DNA of 64,000 bases. Origin: Microbulbifer halophilus. GTDB taxonomy: Bacteria; Pseudomonadota; Gammaproteobacteria; Pseudomonadales; Cellvibrionaceae. Numbering within the stretch: position 1 is the first letter of the stretch; each line of letters opens with the position of its first letter. Shown one piece after another: positions 27,327 to 36,983 of the stretch. The notes under the pieces were generated by a model. It made no database searches, was not told the origin of the DNA, and saw nothing but the letters and a program-made list of their open reading frames with translations. Position numbers and translations under genes: made by a program. The stretch lies in NCBI RefSeq assembly GCF_026183675.1, contig NZ_JAPIVK010000003.1, forward strand, positions 68,407-132,406. The letters are read 5' to 3'.

Positions 27327-29546
27327 ATGGACGTTTCACAGATTCTAGACCCCCTCAACGACGCCCAGCGCGACGCCGTAGCCGCAACCCCGGGCAACCA
27401 GCTGGTGCTGGCCGGCGCCGGCTCCGGCAAGACCCGCGTACTGGTACACCGCATTGCCTGGCTGATGCAGGTGGAGGGCGCTTCGCCCTACTCCATCATG
27501 GCCGTGACCTTCACCAACAAGGCCGCCCGCGAGATGCGCGCCCGCATCGAGGAGCTGCTGGCGGTGAATACCTTCGGCATGTGGGTGGGCACCTTCCACG
27601 GTCTCGCCCACCGGCTGCTGAGGGCCCACTGGCAGGAGGCCAAACTGCCGCAGAATTTCCAGATCCTGGACAGTGACGACCAGCTGCGGCTGGTCAAGCG
27701 GGTGCAGAACGACCTGGGGCTGGACGAGAAAAAGTGGCCGCCGCGGCAGACCCAGTGGTGGATCGGCGGTCAGAAGGACGAAGGGCTTCGGCCTCAGTAT
27801 ATCCGGGCCGGCGCCGACCTCTGGTTGCAGACGATGGTGCGCATCTACACCGCCTACGAGGAGGCCTGCCAGCGCGGCGGTCTTGTCGACTTCGGCGAGC
27901 TGCTGCTGCGCGCCCACGAGCTGCTGCGGGACAACGATTCCATCCTGGCCCACTACCGCCGCCGTTTCCCGTTCATTCTCGTGGACGAGTTCCAGGACAC
28001 CAACACCATCCAGTACGCCTGGCTGCGCCTGCTGGCCGGCGACCAGAGCCGCGTCACCGCGGTCGGCGACGACGACCAGTCCATCTACGGCTGGCGCGGC
28101 GCCAAGATCGAGAATATCCAGCACTTCGAAATCGATATGCACGAAGTGCAGACGGTGCGCCTGGAGCAGAACTACCGCTCCACCGGCACCATCCTCGATG
28201 CCGCCAACGCGGTGATTTCCCACAACACCGGCCGCCTGGGCAAGGAACTGTGGACAAAGGGCGAGGAAGGCGAGCCCATCTCCCTCTACTCGGCCTACAA
28301 CGAGCAGGACGAGGCGCGCTTTATCGTCGAGCGCATCCGGGACTGGGTGCGCGATGGCAACCGGCGCGACAGCGCCGCCATCCTCTACCGCTCCAACGCC
28401 CAGTCGCGGGTACTGGAAGAGGCGCTGCTGCGCGAGCAGGTGCCCTATCGCATCTACGGCGGCCAGCGCTTCTACGAGCGCCTGGAGATCAAGAACGCCC
28501 TCTCCTACCTGCGCTTGATCGCCAACCGCGATGACGACACCGCATTCGAGCGGGTGGTCAATACACCCACCCGCGGCATCGGCACGCGCACCGTGGAAAT
28601 GGTGCGCTCCGTCGCCCGCGAGCACGGCTGCTCCCTGTGGCAGGCGGCCAAGCGGATGCTGCAGCAGCGGGTGCTGGCCGCCCGCGCCGGCAACGCCCTG
28701 CAGGGCTTTCTCGACCTGGTCAATCACCTTGCCGCCAACGCCGAGGACAAACTGCTCGATGCCATCGCCGAGGACGTGATCGAGACCAGCGGCCTGCTGG
28801 ACTTCCACGGCAAGGAAAAGGGCGAGAAGGGCCAGACGCGGGTGGAGAACCTGCAGGAACTGGTCAGCGCCTGCCGCACCTTCGACGGCGCGAACCTGCC
28901 CCAGGACGAGGACCGTGAAGAGGAGCGGCCGCTGCTGGAACAGTTCCTCGACAGCGCCGCGCTGGACGCCGGCGAGGGCCAGGCGGACGAGTTCGAGGAC
29001 GCGGTGCAACTCATGACCCTGCACTCCGCCAAGGGTCTGGAATTCCCGCTGGTATTCATGGCCGGCGTGGAGGAAAACCTCTTCCCCCACAAGATGTCCG
29101 CGCAGGACCCGGGCCGCATGGAGGAAGAGCGCCGCCTCTGCTACGTGGGCATCACCCGCGCTATGCAGAAGCTCTATATCACCTACGCCGAGAGCCGCCG
29201 CCTGTTCGGCACCGAGAATTTCAATACCCCGTCGCGCTTTGTCAGTGAGATCCCGGCGGAGCTGGTGCACGAAGTGCGCCTGAAAACCGAAATCTCGCGG
29301 CCGCTTTTCAAACCGGGCTTTTCAGAAAACAAGTGGGGCAAAGTCGGCAACCTCTCCGACCCGCCACCGGATTTCGACGACCTGCCGCCGCTGGCCCTGG
29401 GTGGCCGCGTGGAGCACAGGAAATTCGGCGAGGGCACCGTGGTCCAGTTCGAAGGCAACGGCCCCCGCGCCCGCGTGCAGGTCAACTTCGACGACGCCGG
29501 CAGCAAATGGCTGGTGGTGGCCATGGCCAAGCTCCAGCCACTTTAA
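27327..29546 (+). CDS. uvrD: DNA helicase II
   Basis: A 739-residue superfamily 1 3'-5' helicase of nucleotide-excision and mismatch repair. Visible are the Walker A AGAGSGKT (residues 29-36), AVTFTNKAAREMRARI (motif Ia), VDEFQDTN (Walker B), VGDDDQSIYGWRGA (motif III), LEQNYRST (motif IV), MTLHSAKGLEFPLVFMAG (motif V) and YVGITRAMQKLYITYA (motif VI). The C-terminal KFGEGTVVQFEG is typical of UvrD over Rep. Length fits E. coli UvrD (720). It is a single gene divergent from hexR, with a repeat-rich spacer after it. Confidence 0.96.
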   Translation: MDVSQILDPLNDAQRDAVAATPGNQLVLAGAGSGKTRVLVHRIAWLMQVEGASPYSIMAVTFTNKAAREMRARIEELLAVNTFGMWVGTFHGLAHRLLRAHWQEAKLPQNFQILDSDDQLRLVKRVQNDLGLDEKKWPPRQTQWWIGGQKDEGLRPQYIRAGADLWLQTMVRIYTAYEEACQRGGLVDFGELLLRAHELLRDNDSILAHYRRRFPFILVDEFQDTNTIQYAWLRLLAGDQSRVTAVGDDDQSIYGWRGAKIENIQHFEIDMHEVQTVRLEQNYRSTGTILDAANAVISHNTGRLGKELWTKGEEGEPISLYSAYNEQDEARFIVERIRDWVRDGNRRDSAAILYRSNAQSRVLEEALLREQVPYRIYGGQRFYERLEIKNALSYLRLIANRDDDTAFERVVNTPTRGIGTRTVEMVRSVAREHGCSLWQAAKRMLQQRVLAARAGNALQGFLDLVNHLAANAEDKLLDAIAEDVIETSGLLDFHGKEKGEKGQTRVENLQELVSACRTFDGANLPQDEDREEERPLLEQFLDSAALDAGEGQADEFEDAVQLMTLHSAKGLEFPLVFMAGVEENLFPHKMSAQDPGRMEEERRLCYVGITRAMQKLYITYAESRRLFGTENFNTPSRFVSEIPAELVHEVRLKTEISRPLFKPGFSENKWGKVGNLSDPPPDFDDLPPLALGGRVEHRKFGEGTVVQFEGNGPRARVQVNFDDAGSKWLVVAMAKLQPL

Positions 29547-29765
29547 TAGTGCCGAAACCCGTCCCCCGGGTGCGCGGAGCTCCAGCTCCGCACTCCCCTC
29601 TCCCTCCGGGAGAGGGCGCGGCCGCAGGTCCGAAAACCGTAGGGTGCGCCGTGCGCACCAGAGCGCCCGCCCCGACCGGTGCGCGCGGCGCACCCTACAA
29701 AACGCAATCGCGGAACATGAGCCCGCGTAGAAAAGCAGAATGCAAAAAACCAACAATAAAAAGCC
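29547..29765. repeat. Repeat-rich intergenic spacer after uvrD
   Basis: The spacer has a CCCTCTCCC-TCC-GGGAGAGGG hairpin (about 29595-29615) and a larger inverted repeat with 21-base arms at 29639-29659 (GTAGGGTGCGCCGTGCGCAC then C) and 29678-29698. The latter is the GTAGGGTGCGC-type palindrome common in intergenic DNA of many gammaproteobacteria. No gene is seen. Confidence 0.7.
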
Positions 29766-30899
29766 ATGAAAAAAATAAACTGGTACCCCGCCGTCATCCT
29801 CGGCCTGCTCGCCCTGCTGGTCATCACCTTCGGCGCCCTGGTGGTCTCCACCGCCTCCCGTGGCCCGGCCCAGCAGTTCGCCGCCGGCAGCGAACAGGAA
29901 ACCTTCGAGTGGAAACTCGTTACCACCTGGCCGAAAAACTTTCCCGGCCTCGGCAGTGCGCCGGTGCGCTTCGCGGAAAAAATCGAAACCATGTCCGGCG
30001 GCCGCTTGAAGATCCAGGTCTACGGTGCCGGCGAGCTGGTACCGGCCATGGGTGTGTTCGGCGCCGTCTCCGAGGGCGCCGCGCAGATGGGTCACGGCGC
30101 CGCCTACTACTGGAAAGGCAAGGTGCCGGCTGCCCAGTTCTTCACCGCCGTGCCTTTCGGCCTCAACGCCCAGGAAATGAACGGCTGGCTGCACTACGGC
30201 GGCGGCATGGAATTGTGGGAGGAAATCTACGCACCCTTCGACCTGATCCCCATGGCCGGTGGCTCAACCGGTGTGCAGATGGCGGGCTGGTTCAACAAGG
30301 AAATCAACTCGGTCGAAGACCTGAAGGGCCTGAAAATGCGTATCCCCGGTATCGGCGGCGAGGTCCTGAACCGCGCCGGCGGTACCGCCGTGACCATCCC
30401 CGGCGGTGAACTGTACACGGCGTTGCAGACCGGCGTTATCGACGCGACGGAATGGGTGGGCCCCTTCAACGACCTGGCCTTCGGCTTCTACCAGATCGCC
30501 GATTACTATTACTACCCCGGCTGGCACGAGCCGGGCTCGATTCTCGAATTCATCGTCAACAAGACCGCCTTCGAAAAGCTGCCGAAAGATTTACAGGAAA
30601 TCGTCCGCACCGCCGCCCGAGACGCAAGCCAGGATATGCTCGACGAGTACACCGCCCGCAACAACCGCGCCCTGCGGGAGCTGGTGGATGAGCACGGCGT
30701 GCAACTGCGGCGGCTGCCGGACGACGTGCTCGCCCACCTGAAGCAGATCAATACGCAAATCCTGGAAGAAACCGCTGCGGAGGACCCGCAGTTCGCCCGA
30801 GTCTACGAAGCGTTCAGGGCGTTCGAGAGCGATGTGATTCCGTATCACCGGATCAGTGAGGAGGCCTACTATCAGGCGCGAGCGTTGGAAAATCACTAA
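29766..30899 (+). CDS. TRAP transporter substrate-binding protein (DctP family)
   Basis: A 377-residue periplasmic binding protein with an N-terminal hydrophobic anchor or signal (residues about 8-31). Family features are WKLVTTWPKNFPGLGSAPVRFAEKIE, GGRLKIQVYGAGELVP, the carboxylate-binding GLKMRIPGIGGEVL, GGELYTALQTGVIDATEWVGP and YYYYPGWHEPGS. These resemble TakP/DctP-type TRAP proteins for 2-oxo acids or related carboxylates. The small and large membrane subunits expected next to it are instead on the other strand at 37958-39885. The 166-base gap behind it is AT-rich with a small GGCGGTTTTGCCG hairpin near 31030. Confidence 0.92.
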   Translation: MKKINWYPAVILGLLALLVITFGALVVSTASRGPAQQFAAGSEQETFEWKLVTTWPKNFPGLGSAPVRFAEKIETMSGGRLKIQVYGAGELVPAMGVFGAVSEGAAQMGHGAAYYWKGKVPAAQFFTAVPFGLNAQEMNGWLHYGGGMELWEEIYAPFDLIPMAGGSTGVQMAGWFNKEINSVEDLKGLKMRIPGIGGEVLNRAGGTAVTIPGGELYTALQTGVIDATEWVGPFNDLAFGFYQIADYYYYPGWHEPGSILEFIVNKTAFEKLPKDLQEIVRTAARDASQDMLDEYTARNNRALRELVDEHGVQLRRLPDDVLAHLKQINTQILEETAAEDPQFARVYEAFRAFESDVIPYHRISEEAYYQARALENH

Positions 30900-31069
30900 T
30901 CGAAAAATGCAGGTTTTAAATGTGACGTAGTTTGCATTTTTGTGTCGAGTATATCCATAAGCCGATAGAGACACCATAGACAGCTTTTTATTCTCCAAGG
31001 CTGCGGAGATAATTCGCGGTCGGCTGGCGGTTTTGCCGGCCGTGAATAAGTAATACTTGGGGAAAATTG

Positions 31070-31855
31070 ATGAAGAATCTACTGCGGCTGTCTTTTGCTG
31101 TTATTTTCACTGCCCTGGTCGGCTGTGCTACTCCACAACCACCGGTCCCTCTCGACCAGCAGTTCTACACTGCGGAGGACAAAAAGGTGGGCCTGATGCT
31201 CGAAGCTCCCGAAGCGCCCGATTTGGCGCTGGAAGGCAATATCGGCCTGCTGGACTACGCGATTATCGCCGCAGCCACCAGCTCCCTCAGCGAGCACTTT
31301 GAAAAACAGAACCTCAATGAATTTCTCGCCGTTGCTGAAGAGCTGAGCAGCAGCCTGGAGAAGGACGGCCTTACAGTGGTGCGCCTGGAAGTGCCGGAGG
31401 AGGCGCCGAAGCTCGCCAAGTTCAAGGACCCGGATTCCAAGGACCAGACCTACTACGCGTCCAGGGACCACCGCGGCCTTGTCGCGGAACACGGGGTCGA
31501 CTACCTGTTGAAACTGAAGGCCACCCGGGCCGGCCTTGCCCGCCCCTACTACGGCTTTGTGCCCACCGACGATCCCCGCGCGGTATTCGATGTGCACGGC
31601 GAGCTGATCGACCTGTCCACTAACGAGCTGCTCTGGTACGCCAATATTTCCCAATCCGCCTACGCCACCGGCGAGTGGGACGAGGGGCCGAATTTCCCCG
31701 GACTGACCAACACCTATTACGTGGTGATGAACAAGGCCAGGCAGGATGTTGTCAACGCGTTGGCAAGGAAATCCGATATCGACAATATCGCCCTGAACGA
31801 AGTTGAAGGGAATGCTGCTGAAGAAGAGTCGTCCGCGGCTGAAAGCGAAGAATAA
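31070..31855 (+). CDS. Putative lipoprotein of unknown function
   Basis: A 261-residue protein with a lipoprotein signal (MKNLLRLSFAVIFTALVGCA; lipobox LVGC). The mature part contains a segment like VDYLLKLKATRAGLARPYYGFVPTDD and FDVHGELIDLSTNELLWY, resembling proteins that describe outer-membrane surface factors, but no family is confidently recognised. The C-terminus is very acidic (EEESSAAESEE). An adjacent TTG at 31067 is possible; ATG is preferred, with GGGGAAAA ahead. A second lipoprotein gene follows 51 bases later on the same strand, so the pair is probably an operon. Confidence 0.7.
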   Translation: MKNLLRLSFAVIFTALVGCATPQPPVPLDQQFYTAEDKKVGLMLEAPEAPDLALEGNIGLLDYAIIAAATSSLSEHFEKQNLNEFLAVAEELSSSLEKDGLTVVRLEVPEEAPKLAKFKDPDSKDQTYYASRDHRGLVAEHGVDYLLKLKATRAGLARPYYGFVPTDDPRAVFDVHGELIDLSTNELLWYANISQSAYATGEWDEGPNFPGLTNTYYVVMNKARQDVVNALARKSDIDNIALNEVEGNAAEEESSAAESEE

Positions 31856-31906
31856 TAACAAACCGACCGGAGCGGCGGTGGTCGCGGCCACCGCGGCAAC
31901 TATACG

Positions 31907-32821
31907 ATGAAAACAATAAGAAAACTGGCGCTGGCGGGCCTTCTGCTCGCCGGCTGTTCGCAGACATCCACCTACCACATCGCCGTCGGGGACACCCCGG
32001 CGATCCGGGCGCTAGACGGTATCTACCTGCAGATGGAACCGCTGGAAAACGGTCCTCTGACGGTGGAAGTACAGCCCGAGCCCTGGCGCTACCAGGCGGT
32101 GTCCTCACAGGCCGTCGCCGCCCAGTACTCGGCACCGCCGCCGTCCCCCGGAACCAGCCCGGGTCAGGCTGCTGCCGCCGGAGCGGTGGGCGGGCTGCTC
32201 GGTACGTTGATTGCGAAGGGAATGGTTAAAGACCAGGCGCAGGCGGCTGCGCAGCAACCGGCGATGCCCCTGGTGGAGAAGCTGATGGGGCGGGCGATAC
32301 AGCGCGATGTGCGCGAGGGGCTGGTGGACGGGGTGCTAACCTCTGGATTTGCCGCACAGCACTCGCTGATTTACGGGCCGCAAACCGATCGGGGCCTGGC
32401 CGTGCTGAAGTTGCAGCCGTCGATCAAGCTCACCAACCGGATGGATGTGTTCAAGTTCAATATCAATGCGGAGCTGTCCAGGAGCGGTGAGCAGCCGCTG
32501 TACAGAAACTCGATCGAATACTGGTCGGCGGGCACCGGCTACGGTGACAAGCTGGATAACCTCGCCTACTGGCAGGTGGCGGACCTGGAGGCGTTCTACC
32601 AGGAGCTGGACAGCGCGATTGCCCATACTTCCGATTATCTCGCCATGTCACTGGACGGGGCCCTGCCGGAGGCGCAGTCGCAACAGGCGACACACAAGGT
32701 TGCCGCTAACGGCGGCTGGGTCATGCTGCGCGGCAACGTGATCCGCGCCGGCGATGGCCTGACCGTAATCAGGGATCTGCGCGGCAATATTAAGATCATC
32801 CGCGGCTCACTGATGCAGTGA
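31907..32821 (+). CDS. Putative lipoprotein of unknown function
   Basis: A 304-residue lipoprotein (lipobox LLAGC, Cys about 17). A low-complexity Pro/Ala/Ser stretch (about residues 75-90) is followed by a Gly-rich hydrophobic segment AAAAGAVGGLLGTLIAKGM that resembles a glycine-zipper membrane motif, then a globular domain with LAVLKLQPSIKL and a C-terminal VAANGGWVMLRGNVI. No named family was recognised. It forms a likely operon with the lipoprotein upstream and converges with yciA, 11 bases apart. Confidence 0.7.
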   Translation: MKTIRKLALAGLLLAGCSQTSTYHIAVGDTPAIRALDGIYLQMEPLENGPLTVEVQPEPWRYQAVSSQAVAAQYSAPPPSPGTSPGQAAAAGAVGGLLGTLIAKGMVKDQAQAAAQQPAMPLVEKLMGRAIQRDVREGLVDGVLTSGFAAQHSLIYGPQTDRGLAVLKLQPSIKLTNRMDVFKFNINAELSRSGEQPLYRNSIEYWSAGTGYGDKLDNLAYWQVADLEAFYQELDSAIAHTSDYLAMSLDGALPEAQSQQATHKVAANGGWVMLRGNVIRAGDGLTVIRDLRGNIKIIRGSLMQ

Positions 32822-32832
32822 ACCACCGGGGC

Positions 32833-33240
32833 TCAGGTGGGTAGCGGCCTCGTGCGTCCGTGGTCGTCGATGGCCACGAATACAAACTCCCCTTCAGTGA
32901 CCTTCTCCTGCTCGCCGGAATCCACCCGGGTCAGCCAGACTTCCACCATGGTGCGGATCGAGGAGCGCCCCACTTCGATGGGTTCGGCGTAGCAGCTGAC
33001 GGTGGAGCCCACCGGTACCGGGCGCAGGAACACCATACTGCCCACAGCCACGGTGGTGACGCGCCCGCGGGCGATGCTCTGGGCGAGGATGGCGCCGGAC
33101 AGGTCCATCTGCGACATCAGCCAGCCGGCGAAGACATCCCCTTGGGGATTGGTATCGCGGGGCATGGTCTGTGTCTGCAGGGTCAGGGTGCCGGTGGGTT
33201 GTGGCTCTTCATCAAGTGCGGGCATCGATCGACGGCTCAC
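32833..33240 (-). CDS. yciA: YciA-type acyl-CoA thioesterase
   Basis: A 135-residue hot-dog-fold thioesterase that hydrolyses short to medium acyl-CoAs. It matches YciA closely: MPRDTNPQGDVFAGWLMSQMDLSGAILA, with the catalytic Asp in GDVF, then VGSMVFLRPVPVGSTVSCY and RSSIRTMVEVW. The start is uncertain: GTG at 33240 gives 135 residues and ATG at 33225 gives 130; neither has a strong ribosome-binding site. It converges with the lipoprotein pair and lies upstream of the peptidase/ABC genes on the same strand, 143 bases after the fusion gene's stop. Confidence 0.9.
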   Translation of the reverse strand: MSRRSMPALDEEPQPTGTLTLQTQTMPRDTNPQGDVFAGWLMSQMDLSGAILAQSIARGRVTTVAVGSMVFLRPVPVGSTVSCYAEPIEVGRSSIRTMVEVWLTRVDSGEQEKVTEGEFVFVAIDDHGRTRPLPT

Positions 33241-33383
33241 GGATTGTTAGATTTATTGGCGGCGCCCGGGGAGCGTCCCGAGCGGGTGGCGCATTCTAGC
33301 ACAATGTGGCCAGCTTTTAACCAGCAGCCTGTGGCAAAAGCGGCTCTGGGAGCCGGCCCTCGGGGACCGGGCTCCAGCGTCCG

Positions 33384-36300
33384 CTAGTCGCTCTCAAGTG
33401 CCAGCAGGTTGTCTTCCGGGTTCTTGTCGATCATCTTGATATAGGGATCGATACCCACCATCGCCGGCTCTCCCTCCACCTCGAATTCCAGACGGGTGCG
33501 GTTTTCATCGAACTCGTGTTTGGCGAAGTAGAGCACATGCCCGGAGCCTTCGGCTTTATCGGGATCTTCGCTGAAAACGGCGATATCCAGGCGGTTGTCC
33601 AGGGGAATTTCCGTTTCCCGACCCTCGCCGTCCGCCCGGAATTTCTTCGCCGAGACCTCCAGTGCCACCCGGTAGCGGCTGTCTCCCAGCGGCTCGGAAC
33701 TGGCGTCTTCCACCTTGAGGTCGAACAGCACGATGCGCTCCAGCATATCGCTGATCAGCTTCTGGTCCTCAGCCCCGGCGCGCTCGCGCAGCTGTGCCAC
33801 CAGGTCCATGCTGGTGGGATAGGGGTCGCTGGCGTAGGCGCTCTCCTCGAGCAGGGCCGCCAGCGCGCCGTTGATCGCCTCTTCGCCCATGGCGTCCTTG
33901 AGCGCGTACATGGCCACCGAGCCCTTGCGGTAGTGAACGTAGGGCTGGTCCTCGTTGCGCACCAGCGGCAGCTCTTCCAGCAGTTCTTCGCCGCGGCCGC
34001 TGAGATAGCGGTCCAGTTCGTACTTGAGGAACTTGCGGATCTTCCGCGGGCCGTACTCCCGTTCCATCACCATCAGTGCCGAGTACTGGGCCAGGGTTTC
34101 CGAGAGCATGGTCGCGCCCTGCACATCGGCGCCCAACAACTGGTGTGCCCACCACTGGTGCGCCACCTCATGGGCGGTGACGTAGAACACATAGTCGATA
34201 TCCTCCGGGTCGCGCAGGTCGGCGATAAAGCCGAGGGCCTCCGAATAGGGCACGGTATTGGGGAAGGCCTGGGCAAAGCGCTGATAGCCGGGGAACTCCA
34301 CGATGCGCAACTGGCGGTACTGGTAGGGACTGAACGCCTCGCTGAAATAGGCCAGCGATCGCTTCACGCTCTCCACCATGCGCGGCACATTGTAGTCGTG
34401 GGGCTTGTGGTGATAGACCTCTATGGCCACGTCCCGCCACTGGTCCCTCATCACCGTGTAGTTCGCGGACAGATAGGAGAAAAAGTTGTGGATGGGCGCA
34501 TCCATTTTGTAGTGGAAGTAGTGGCGATTGCCGTCCACCCAATCTTTCTGCAGATAGCCCGGCGCCAGGGCCGTCTGCCCGGCGCTGGTGCTGACGGTGG
34601 TTTCGAAGGTCACCCAGTCGGAATCGCCGCGCAGATAGGAGTCGCCGTGGTGGCTCCGGTCCTCCAGTTTGTGCATCCGCTGTGGCGGCGGCAGATCGTA
34701 TTTTCTGCGCAGGTGGCGGTCGGTCAGCTCGGCGCCCTTGTTGTAACCGATATACGGAAAGGCCTCCATGTTGTTGAAAAAGGCACCGTTGGCCACCAGC
34801 GTGGTGGAGGAACCGGCGTTTTCGAAGCCGCGGTTTATCCTGCTCAGATCGAAGTCCAGGGTCAGGGACTCGCCCGGAGCCAGGGGTTGCGACAGGTCGA
34901 AAAAGCGATAGCCGAAGCGCTGATCCGTCTCCTGCAGCTCGGCGCCGCTCAGGGTTAACCGGTTGACGGTGAGGCCGCGGTCCAGGCCCACCATTATCTC
35001 GTCGATCGGCTCGGCGGTTTTATTTTCCAGCCGGTAGCTGCCGCGCACTTCGTAGCGACGCTCGTCCGGGAAAATATCCACGTCCGCCTTCACATCGGTA
35101 ATACGCGGCAGCGCGGCCTCGGCGTAGCTCTTGTATTTTTTCTCGTAGTCCGCCGCCCACTCTTCCCGGTCCTTGCTGGTTTCGTAGTCGTTGAGAATAT
35201 TGGTGTTGTAGAAAATGAAAGTGCCACTGGCCAAAAACAACAGCAGGGCGGTGCCACAGATGACGCGGCTGGGCGCGCCCAGCCGGTGCGGCAACATCCG
35301 CAGCCGGCCGCCGAGAGATTGCAGGGTGCCGCGCTGCCAGAGGCCGTAACTGAGCACCGCCAGCACCACGCTGAAGCAGCTCCAGTAAAAGGTGAGCCAG
35401 GCCCGGCCCTGTTCGAAGTGGCCGTAGCCGTTCATATCCGAATAGGGCGCCTCGCCGGTACCGGCAAACTGGTAGAGGTTGTGCTCGAAACCGAGGCCGT
35501 CCAATACCATGGTGCTGATCAGATAGCCCACCATGATCAACATCGCCAGGAATTTGTTGCGCGTGAGCACCTGCACAAAGAGCGACAGCACTGCCATCAG
35601 ATAATACGGCGTGGCCACGTGGTACCAGACTCCGTACAGATACAGGCCGGGTTCGAGGTTGAAATAGCCTTTGGCAAGCTGTACCGATACGGTGGTCGCG
35701 ACACTGGCGATCAGCACGCCCATCAGCACCACCAGCATGGCGACAAATTTGCTGAGTACGAAAATCCAGTTGGGGGTGGGTACCGCATCCATGATCTCGT
35801 TGCAGCCGGACTGGCGCTCGCGCCATACCAGTTCTGCGCCGTAGTAGATCAGGACAATCAGCATGATCAGACTGAAGGCGCCCTGAATCAGGTCCACCAT
35901 GATACGGGTCACCGGATACACGGAGGTGCCGAAGAGCGCTCCCAGATCCAGGCTGGCGCCCAGTATATTGAACATGCCCAGCGCCAGAATCACCCAGAAG
36001 GCCAGGCTCTTGAGCACCGCTTTCACCTCGAAGGCGCAGCGGGTCCTAAACTGCAGCCAGGTGGTGCCGGCATTGAACACCGGCGCGAGCCGCGGCAGTT
36101 GTGCTGGGCCCACCTCCCGGCCCGTTTCCTCTTCAACCGGCGCGTTTTTTTTGCGGGACCAGAGGGGTTTTCTGTCGGCGAAGGAAAAAAAGCGGTAGCT
36201 CAGCAGCAGGAAAACCGCGCTGGCGCCCAGCCAGATCAGCCGGTTGAACAGAAACTCCCCCTCCATGGGCAGCATCGATGTGTTGCGTTCGAATGCGGTC

Positions 36301-36968
36301 CAGTAGCGGGTGGCGTTTTCAAACGCGGCGTAACCGAAAGGGTCCAGCAGCGAGGCGATGCCGCGGTTGGCGGGCTCATCCAGCATGCCCTGGCTGGTGA
36401 AGTAGAGCACCAGGAAGGCGATCAGCCCCGTGTAGGTGGCCATCATGCTGCGGGTGAGCGCCGCCAGGCTGAAAAACAGCGCGGCGCAGAACAGCAGGCT
36501 GGGCAGGGTGAGCAGAAACAGCGCCTGTGTATAGTAGGCGATATGCGTGGGGCCCAGGCGCTCTGCGTCCAGCCAGGGCATCCAGGAGCCCAGCAGTATG
36601 CCCAGCGCGCTGGCGGAAAAGGCGATAAAGGCCACCGCGAAGGCGCCGCTAAAACGCCCGAACAGATAGTCGCCCTTGCGGATCGGCGCGCTGAACAGGA
36701 TGCCGTCCATTTTCATATCCCGGTCGCGCAGTACCGGGTTGGCGGAAAAGGCGGTGGTGATGAAAATACTGAAAACACTCATCACCATCAGCGTCTGTAT
36801 GATGGCGTAGGGGGAGTTGATCAGTGTGCTGCCGCCACCACCGCCAATCTGGATACTGTCGACCGTAGTGGCGCCGAAGGTGAGCAGGAAAAATACCAGG
36901 CTGGTGACGTAGAACACCGGCTGGCGGATCTGGTAGAGAAATTCGAATTTTGCGATGGATGTGAACAC
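33384..36968 (-). CDS. ABC-2 permease fused to an M1-type aminopeptidase
   Basis: An unusual 1194-residue fusion. Residues 1-about 600 are hydrophobic ABC-2-type permease sequence with two blocks of about six helices around a soluble linker (near 290-320). After a further helix near 585-605 comes a periplasmic M1-like region with the zinc site HEVAHQWW (His933, Glu934, His937). The downstream candidate third ligand, Glu957, gives HEXXH-X19-E instead of the usual X18. The GAMEN-type substrate motif was not seen. The partner ATPase is encoded immediately upstream (15 bases), so the pair should form one transporter carrying its own peptidase domain. Substrate and physiological role are unknown. 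Similar fusions occur in several Gammaproteobacteria. Confidence 0.88.
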   Translation of the reverse strand: MFTSIAKFEFLYQIRQPVFYVTSLVFFLLTFGATTVDSIQIGGGGGSTLINSPYAIIQTLMVMSVFSIFITTAFSANPVLRDRDMKMDGILFSAPIRKGDYLFGRFSGAFAVAFIAFSASALGILLGSWMPWLDAERLGPTHIAYYTQALFLLTLPSLLFCAALFFSLAALTRSMMATYTGLIAFLVLYFTSQGMLDEPANRGIASLLDPFGYAAFENATRYWTAFERNTSMLPMEGEFLFNRLIWLGASAVFLLLSYRFFSFADRKPLWSRKKNAPVEEETGREVGPAQLPRLAPVFNAGTTWLQFRTRCAFEVKAVLKSLAFWVILALGMFNILGASLDLGALFGTSVYPVTRIMVDLIQGAFSLIMLIVLIYYGAELVWRERQSGCNEIMDAVPTPNWIFVLSKFVAMLVVLMGVLIASVATTVSVQLAKGYFNLEPGLYLYGVWYHVATPYYLMAVLSLFVQVLTRNKFLAMLIMVGYLISTMVLDGLGFEHNLYQFAGTGEAPYSDMNGYGHFEQGRAWLTFYWSCFSVVLAVLSYGLWQRGTLQSLGGRLRMLPHRLGAPSRVICGTALLLFLASGTFIFYNTNILNDYETSKDREEWAADYEKKYKSYAEAALPRITDVKADVDIFPDERRYEVRGSYRLENKTAEPIDEIMVGLDRGLTVNRLTLSGAELQETDQRFGYRFFDLSQPLAPGESLTLDFDLSRINRGFENAGSSTTLVANGAFFNNMEAFPYIGYNKGAELTDRHLRRKYDLPPPQRMHKLEDRSHHGDSYLRGDSDWVTFETTVSTSAGQTALAPGYLQKDWVDGNRHYFHYKMDAPIHNFFSYLSANYTVMRDQWRDVAIEVYHHKPHDYNVPRMVESVKRSLAYFSEAFSPYQYRQLRIVEFPGYQRFAQAFPNTVPYSEALGFIADLRDPEDIDYVFYVTAHEVAHQWWAHQLLGADVQGATMLSETLAQYSALMVMEREYGPRKIRKFLKYELDRYLSGRGEELLEELPLVRNEDQPYVHYRKGSVAMYALKDAMGEEAINGALAALLEESAYASDPYPTSMDLVAQLRERAGAEDQKLISDMLERIVLFDLKVEDASSEPLGDSRYRVALEVSAKKFRADGEGRETEIPLDNRLDIAVFSEDPDKAEGSGHVLYFAKHEFDENRTRLEFEVEGEPAMVGIDPYIKMIDKNPEDNLLALESD

Positions 36969-36983
36969 GTTTTTCCTCCTGGC

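Noticed and set aside
27084-27339. N-terminal extension of hexR (85 codons)
   Set aside because: Unlike any RpiR protein, overlaps the uvrD start region, and an internal GTG with a ribosome-binding site gives the normal family length.
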